Source of the DNA: Hemicordylus capensis
Taxonomy: Eukaryota; Chordata; Lepidosauria; Squamata; Cordylidae
Direction of reading: 5' to 3'
NCBI RefSeq assembly: GCF_027244095.1
Contig: NC_069665.1
Span: 1,366,501-1,430,500, forward strand
Length of the DNA: 64,000 nt
Below, in pieces: positions 55,167 to 64,000 of the stretch (the stretch's first letter is position 1; each line of letters begins with the position of its first letter). The notes beneath the pieces were generated by a model. That model made no database searches and was not told where the DNA came from. It worked only from the letters and a program-made list of their open reading frames with translations. A program made the translations under genes and the position numbers.

Positions 55167-55499
55167 CGCGCCGGACGGCCTCCTGCCTGCCCGCCTGCCT
55201 CCTCGCAAGTCCAGCAGCAGCAGCAGCAGCGCGAGGCGGTCCAGTTTGCCCGCGCGCCCGCGCCGCGTCCCCGAGAGAGCGCGCGGCCCCGCAGCAGCAG
55301 CAGCAGCAGCAGCTTCTTCCTCCGAGGCGGCTGCTGAAGCGCTGTGCACGTGCAGGCAGCCGAACAGGGCGCTGTTGGTGGCGCCGCTGCTCTCCCCACG
55401 TTCTGTTTGGCGCGCCGTGCATGGCCGGCCGGCCGGCCTGCCTGCATTTGAGGGGCCCGCCCGCACGCGGGTCTGTCCAAATGAAGGGCGCTGCCTGGC

Positions 55500-55570
55500 T
55501 GTTTCTTTATTTTATTTATTTGTTAAATTTGTGTATGCTGCCTTTCATTAAAACAACCCCAAGGCGGTTC
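55500..55570 (-). mobile_element. L2-type LINE 3' tail
   Basis: TTTATTTTATTTATTTGTTA, then CATTAAAACAACCCCAAGGC GGTTCACATAG. Confidence 0.6.
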
Positions 55571-56624
55571 ACATAGAAAAACTAGAAGAAGGCTATAAAA
55601 GCTGCACAATTAAGACAGACTAGCCTGTCGCCTTGGTTTTACTGGGGGGCTTCGTCTTGACTCCGGTGTGGATCCTACCCAAAGTCCCCTTCCAGGAGCC
55701 ACGAAGGAGCTTTTTCCTCGGAGGGTGGGGGAGGGTTTGGGTCATGAAATCAGTGGGGCCGGGTGGGCGTTTGGCCAGCAGATACCGCTTAGGGGTCTTT
55801 TGTTGAAAAGCATATAAATATATTTGTATATATAAATATTCCTCCTAGTGAGGGATGAAGAGGCTTGTGCCACCTAGAAGGCCGGGAAATGGCCCTGAGC
55901 AGAAAGAAGCGTCACCCACTCCATCAGATGCAGCAGGAAGGGTTCACTTCAGCTGGTGCAGACACACATGCAGAGAAGAGGACAAATGATGTCCACGCGG
56001 GCGCAAAATAGGGTGGGCAACCCTCCAGGACTAGCCAGCCTGGAGTTTCCAGGCATTGATATCAGTCTGCAAGTGACAACAGAACTAACAGCTTTATATC
56101 GTTAAAATATGTATTTTATGTTTGTCCTCACAACAACCCTGTAAGGTAGGTTAGACTGAGAGATACAGGACTGGCCCAGAGTCATCCAGTGAGTTTCATA
56201 GTAGAAAGTGGAGAATTCCGGGAATTGCTTCTTGCTCCCAATGCTTGTCTGTATACACACACACACACAGAGCTCAAAATAAAGGGCTGCTACATCGTCT
56301 GTATCATGGTGAGGTAGCTAACCTCACGGACTGAAAGCAACCCTGGAGATGTGAACACTTTGATATTGTGCAAAATATAAGAAGACAGACTGGGGAACAA
56401 ATCTCCAGGAGGACTAGCCTCAGGCTGGCAGCCCTAGGCTCAGCCAGCAAGAGGAAAAGACCAACCCGAGCCTCTGCAGCCGGGGACGATGGGAGTTGCA
56501 CTCTAAGAGGAGCAGCAGCTGCTGCGGAGCCCGCCCTGTCACAAAGAAACGCTAGGCTAGCCAAACCTCGCCCCATGTTGGGATAATAACCCTCAGCCGT
56601 GCATGCGTGCCGGACAGCTGGTTT

Positions 56625-56680
56625 TGCAAGTCTTTATTTATTTACTTATTTGAGTTTTAAACCGCCCTTCCAAAAATGCT
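56625..56680 (-). mobile_element. L2-type LINE 3' tail
   Basis: TTTATTTATTTACTTATTTG then TTTTAAACCGCCCTTCCAAA. Confidence 0.6.
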
Positions 56681-57432
56681 ATCCACTCGTGTCATGTATT
56701 ACGAAAGAAGACTCGAGTTAGGAAGAACACGAGGAGCAAGTCTGCTTCGCTTCTTGCTACTACCGAACCAGAGACCCACAAGCAGCCAACCGGCCGGTGG
56801 CTCTATGGTTTTATTTAAGTCTATACGGGCGTCGCCGCGGGGGCGTGGCGAGGACCCAAGCCGGCCCCGCCCCTGCGTGGCTGCGTCCTGGGCGACGCGC
56901 CAAGTCCTCCGGCCGGTAGGGGTCGCTGTGGCACCAGGCGCGGACCGGCCTGGGCGGCGGACTCGTCTCTTGCCGAGTGGGGCCGAGCTGGTGGGCGCGT
57001 CGCCGCCGCCGCCGCTGCTGAGGCCAAGGCCGCCGCCGCCGCCTTTTCCGGGTCCGCTGCGGCGGCGAGCGGCGCTCTGAGGGAAGCGCGCGCGGACGGA
57101 GGGCCGCCGGGAGGCAGAGCGAGACGAGAGCGAAAGAGCAGGCAGGCAACACCAGCCGCGCCGGCGCCCGCCCCCTCGCCCTCCCCTCGCCCAGTCAGGC
57201 GGCCCCGCGGGCGGCCGGCCTGGCGCCGCCGCTCTCCGCAGCCGCCGCCGCCTCGTCGTCGTCGCTGCTGCTGCTCCTGCCGCTGCTGCTGCTGGGCCGC
57301 CGCCGGCGGTGGTGCTGCCACGGGCCGGGCGCAGCAGCCGCCGCCGCCGCCGCCCCCCCTCCCGCTCCCCTCGCTGCCGCCGCCGCGCGGCAGCGGCGCC
57401 GCCTCCTGCTGCTGCTCCCGCCCGCCCCCGCC

Positions 57433-59973
<2,541 letters not shown>

Positions 59974-60437
59974 TGAAGAATCAGCATCTTGTCCCTGTGT
60001 TGGAATAGCATTGCACGTGCTAGCCATGTTCAGTAAATAACATCTGTCAGGGCTTACTTGACAGGACAGATGTTAAACCTTATTAGCTGTAATGTGAAGC
60101 CTGCAGGGGAATCCTATGATTAACCTTTCAGTGATAGGCATTTAACCTTGTCAGGGTTGCTCTTTAGGTGACCAGCTGGATGGATTTTGAAAAGGAAAAC
60201 TTGGATGTTGCTGTTGGTAGCAATACGTTGAAGTGCCTGAAACGGTTAGTCTGGTTAAAATGAGGAGTCTTGTTGTTCATCATATGTGTTAAGCTGTAAA
60301 AGCACTTTTAACAGAAGTGCCCTGGTTGTCATGTCTTAGTGGGTTAAAAGTGTGTGTGGCATGGGAGATCCTTGTGAGGATGAGTTTATTTGCTCTGCAC
60401 AACTTAAAGGTAACTGAGAAAGGCTGTATGGGAACTG

Positions 60438-60640
60438 AGCCAGCGTGGTGTAGTGGTTAGAGTGCTAGACTAGGACCCGGGAGACCCGAGTTCAAATCCC
60501 CATTCAGCCATGAGACTTGCTGGGTGACTCTGGGCCAGTCACTTCTCTCTCAGCCTAACCTACTTCACAGGGTTGTTGTGAGGAGAAACTTAAGTATGTA
60601 GTACACCACTCTGGGCTCCTTGGAGAAAGAGCGGGATCAC
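60438..60640 (+). mobile_element. MIR-like CORE-SINE, well preserved
   Basis: AGCGTGGTGTAGTGGTTAGA head, B box AGTTCAAATCCCC, core GGGTGACTCTGGGCCAGTCA, then CACAGGGTTGTTGTGAGG and CTCTGGGCTCCTTGGAG. The layout follows MIR. Confidence 0.8.
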
Positions 60641-61107
60641 TGCTGGTTTGGGCTACTTAATGTATACTGTTTGGGGCTCGCACTAGCACAGTGTTGCTAT
60701 GCTGAAAGTTGCGTCAGAAAAATTGTGTGAATAGAAGTCCCATGCTGGGAGAGCAGACTACATCCTTGTTTGGGCTTCTCAGTTGCACAGTTGTGCTATT
60801 CCAGTATAGTGTAGTGTGCCCTAATGCAGCATTTCTGAAATTTTAAAAGTGAGACTCTGCCCCATGCTCTGAAGGGTTACCCTAGCAAAACAAACTTGCT
60901 CCACTGTATCTGGGAGCAGGAATGCAAGGAAATGCTCTCTCGATAATGGCAGTGAAACTCACACCAATAACTGTGTCTCATTGCTGATGGCTTTCCCCAT
61001 TCCTGGTCGTTAGAACCTTGCATGTCTCAGTCTCTCTGTGTGAACGTGTGCATCTTAGCCTGCCCTGAAATAATTACCTCCAGTTAAGCTTGCCTACATC
61101 AATGTAC

Positions 61108-61590
61108 AGGCAAACCTTGCTATTCGTGGACCTGACATCTGCGGTTCCATGTATCCACGGCTGGGTAATTGATAGCTGACCTTGGCATATGCCGGGGTAG
61201 TGGTTAAAGTGGGTTAATTTTGTGCATCCATGGTGTTGGGGTGATCAGAAATTATCTCTAAGGTCATTTCCAGCCACCATTTCCAGAAAAGGAGCCATTT
61301 TGTGGTTCATTTTTTAAAAATAAATTCTGTGATTTTTCACAGGAAAATGGGGGAATTGGGACTTTGCGGGGGGGGGGGGGCATTCCTGGACAACTGGAGA
61401 CCCGCAGAGCATGGTAGGGCATTCCCCCTCTTTTGGCGTGGGTGGGTTTGTTTTTGCTGATAGTTGCCCCTTTTCCCAGCCTTCAGGAACCTAACTCCAT
61501 TGCCTTAATGCTCCGTTATCCATGGTTCTGTTATCCGTGGTTGTAGCAGAGACTGGAGCCCCCATGGATAACGGGGTTCATGGTTTACAT
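61108..61590. mobile_element. Mariner/Tigger-like nonautonomous element
   Basis: Left CAGGCAAACCTTGCTATTCG TGGACC and right CCCATGGATAACGGGGTTCA TGGTTTACA are diverged inverted copies flanked by TA; inside are GTTATCCATGG and GTTATCCGTGG motifs usual for Tigger termini. Confidence 0.55.
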
Positions 61591-62499
61591 AAAAATAAAA
61601 TGGTTCTCTGTCCCCAAAGGGCATATACATCTAAAAATAAATACAAGGTAGATAACAACCACTGCAGGGATGCTTTGCTGGGGCTGAATAGGGACAGTTC
61701 TCCCCCTGCAAATCTAAGAGCAAACCACCACTCTCGTTAGCAGGGCTCTTTAGTGGTGCCAGCCTTCATTCCTTCCGTTTCTTCAAGGTCCAGTGCCCTC
61801 TTCATCAAAAGCCTATAACTTCTTTCCTGCTTGGTTTGATCTGCTGTTGAAAAGAATGACCTCCCTAGTCAAAGCAAGGCTGGGCGTGGGTTGCTGCCAC
61901 TTCATTGCAACTCTTGCTAAACGGTGGATCAGGCAGGATAAGGTTTGTTGTAAAGGCTTCCAGGAGAATGGAGGCTATCATTTGGCAGGCCATCTGTGTG
62001 TAAAGGTGGAGCTTGGTTCATTCTTGGTTAATGTAATGAGGCTCAAGCTATGAGTGGGAAGGAAAGTCCTCTGAATCCCCTGTCTCTTCTTTCTCCAAAA
62101 AGGCCAGTGTTTGATCTTCAAGTTGATGTGAGGATTTCTGGAACCAGTGCAGAACATTTGGGAGAAGTATTATGGAAATAATACTCTTGTTAACTACCTC
62201 AGTTGCGTTTAGGGCTTCTGGACCCTTGGAGCAAAAAGGAACACCAGATGGAAGAATATATAGGATGCAGTTATTCCTGGGTATACAATTCTATAGAAAG
62301 AATAAGGGCGAGCAGGTTGGGGCTGTGTATGACAGAGCACATAGCCCAATATACTAGCAAACAACAGGGGTAAATGCCTTTGTTGCATCACCATGAGTGG
62401 AAATAAGTATGAAGCTTGGGGTCCAAAAGTAGTACACTGTTGGGGGCACTGTGTCTCCCACCACTGCCGACCAGAACTCTAAGGGGGTGATATGATGGA

Positions 62500-62710
62500 T
62501 TAAAATCGGGGAAGCAGGCACAGGTGAAGGTGTTGTAGTAATGGACAACTGCAGCTACCCTAATGTTGACTGGCTATGCGTACATTCAGATCACAGCAGA
62601 GACAACATTTCTAGACAGAGTAAATCTGCTTTGGGACAGCTGGTTATGAAACTGACAAGAGGGGAAGTGTCCCTTGATTTAATCATGATGTAAGATCTGA
62701 ATGCTCAGGA
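62500..62710 (+). mobile_element. CR1-like LINE ORF2 endonuclease fragment
   Basis: Translates in pieces to VVVMDNCSYPNVDWL and LTRGEVSLDLIMM, resembling the GDFNYPDVDW and EPTRGxxLLDLLLTN parts of CR1 endonuclease. Short and decayed. Confidence 0.5.
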
Positions 62711-62985
62711 ACATTATCAAATTCCTGATAATGTTCTTGGTAAGTTGTCAAAGTCCAACATTTTATTTAATTTCAAGTGAGGGGTTTCATTAAATTGAAA
62801 TTGAAATGGAGGAGGGCCAGATCTCTTCAGGACACTTTGGAATTATTTAAAACAATGGCAATAGAAGCTTGGTTTGAATGTGTACCATAAAGCACAGAGA
62901 AGCAGAATCAAGGACGATACGAAGACTTCCTTTAAAAAGCAGAAGTCCTGCCAAAGTGAGGCAAGTAAGCAGGAGCACAGATTGG

Positions 62986-63287
62986 TAGGAACATAGGAAG
63001 CTGCCATATACTGAGTCAGACCATTGGTCCATCTAGCTCAGTATTGCCTACACAGACTGGCAGCAGTTTCTCCAAGGTTGCAAGCAGGAGTCTCCCTCAA
63101 CTCTATCTTGGAGATGCCAGAGAGGGAACTTGGAACCTTAGATACTCTTCCCAGAGCGGCTACATCCCCTAAGCAGAATATCTTACAGTGCTTACGCATG
63201 TAGTCTCTCATTCATGTGCAACCAGGGCAGACCCTGTTTAGCAAAGGGGACACATCATGCTTGCTACCACAAGACCAGCTCTCCTCC
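62986..63287 (-). mobile_element. 5S-headed tRNA SINE, near full length
   Basis: TAGGAACATAGGAAGCTGCC at the tail; the head ends CACAAGACCAGCTCTCC. Inside CSNK2A2 intron 2. Confidence 0.88.
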
Positions 63288-63399
63288 CGCAAGTAAGGGA
63301 ATGCAAGTAAGACAAGCAAAGCAAGACTTTGAGGAGCATCGCATCAAGACTGGACTATGGTCATGTGGAGCTGTCCTTAATGTTAAGGAGCATTCGCCA

Positions 63400-64000
63400 A
63401 CTTGCACCCATGCAGAATGATGCAGCACAGTGATTGGAGGAGCCAGCTTTATGATGTGGCTCCCTTGACTGCCTCTGCCAGTCTGTTTCTGGGTGCAATT
63501 TAAGGTACTGGTCGTGGCCTTTAAAGCCTTGCATCATTTGAGGCCAAGTTACCTACAGACCCACCTTCCATACAGTCCTGCCCATCCATAATTGTTTGCC
63601 GAAGAGTTTCTCTTGGCAGACCCTGTATTGGCCGAGTCCAGGATGGTGGAGACTAGGGAGCAGGCCTTGTTAGTGAGGCCCAGACTATAGAATAGCCTGG
63701 CCAGAGGTGCATGTCTTGCTAAAGCATTTGTGTTTAATTGCATGGTTGAAACAGTTTTGTTTCAACGGGCATTTGGCTTGTCAGCTATGGTTGTAGTTTA
63801 TTGTGGCCTTCTAGCTACATGGTGGTTGTAGGGGATGTTTTCTCTATGCTTACTAAACTGGTTTTATTCTCCTGGCTGTTTATGTGATGATGATCTGCTG
63901 ACTTTGGTATTCTGATATTTAATTTTGTGTTGCTACTTTTGGTTTTTATCTTTTAAGCTGCCTTGAGCACTCCTTTGAATTGGAAAAGTGAAGTGTAAAT
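63400..64000 (+). mobile_element. L2-type LINE 3' end
   Basis: TTTAAGGTACTGGTCGTGGC CTTTAAAGCC is the late ORF2 region of L2; then a 3' UTR ending TTTTAAGCTGCCTTGAGCAC and AGTGAAGTGTAAAT. Reaches the window edge. Confidence 0.7.

Larger units (their letters stand above)
54720..55480 (-). promoter_or_regulatory. CCDC113: CCDC113 CpG island
   Basis: CpG-dense stretch over exon 1 and its upstream flank, with (GGA)n at 54,906-54,933 and several CAG and GCC runs. The core element I can name is the X-box at 55,153-55,166. Confidence 0.75.

Overview
This window is nuclear DNA of a vertebrate, most likely a squamate reptile. The evidence is multi-exon genes with GT/AG introns and CpG-rich first exons, plus a dense set of interspersed repeats. 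The repeats include tRNA-type SINEs with a Bov-B-like, ACCTTT-tailed 3' end (Sauria-SINE type), MIR-like CORE-SINEs, CR1 and L2 LINE remnants and many foldback MITEs. Species cannot be read from the sequence. Homologies are from memory of the human proteins; no search was run.

Gene order, left to right: NDRG4 first coding exon (-), GINS3 complete (-), PRSS54 (+; start exon not found), CCDC113/CFAP263 complete (-), and CSNK2A2 first two coding exons (+; continues past the right edge). This is the order and relative orientation I recall for human chromosome 16q21 (CSNK2A2-CCDC113-PRSS54-GINS3-NDRG4), but packed into about 47 kb.

Layout: 1-10,958 is NDRG4 intron 1, with SINEs, L2 tails and hAT-like foldbacks. 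About 10.4-12.5 kb is the NDRG4 CpG island. 12.5-25.5 kb is intergenic, with SINE and CR1 fragments, an unclassified 200-bp repeat pair and a 35-bp minisatellite. 25.6-28.9 kb is GINS3. 29-36.5 kb has an orphan promoter-like CCAAT cluster, a hAT-like element, and a CR1 copy split by an insertion of about 1.05 kb. 36.5-41.2 kb is PRSS54. 41.6-55.2 kb is CCDC113, tail-to-tail with PRSS54 (about 400 bp apart) and head-to-head with CSNK2A2 (2.3 kb between start codons).

The genes share no pathway: NDRG4 (neural/cardiac NDR-family protein), GINS3 (replicative helicase subunit), PRSS54 (inactive testis protease homologue), CCDC113 (axonemal coiled-coil protein), CSNK2A2 (CK2 alpha' kinase). I found no wholly new system. 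The most notable points are an RFX X-box lying across the CCDC113 start codon, the PRSS54 active-site states, a SINE family joining a 5S-rRNA-like head to a tRNA-like module, and two perfect 22-bp inverted repeats abutting transposon ends.
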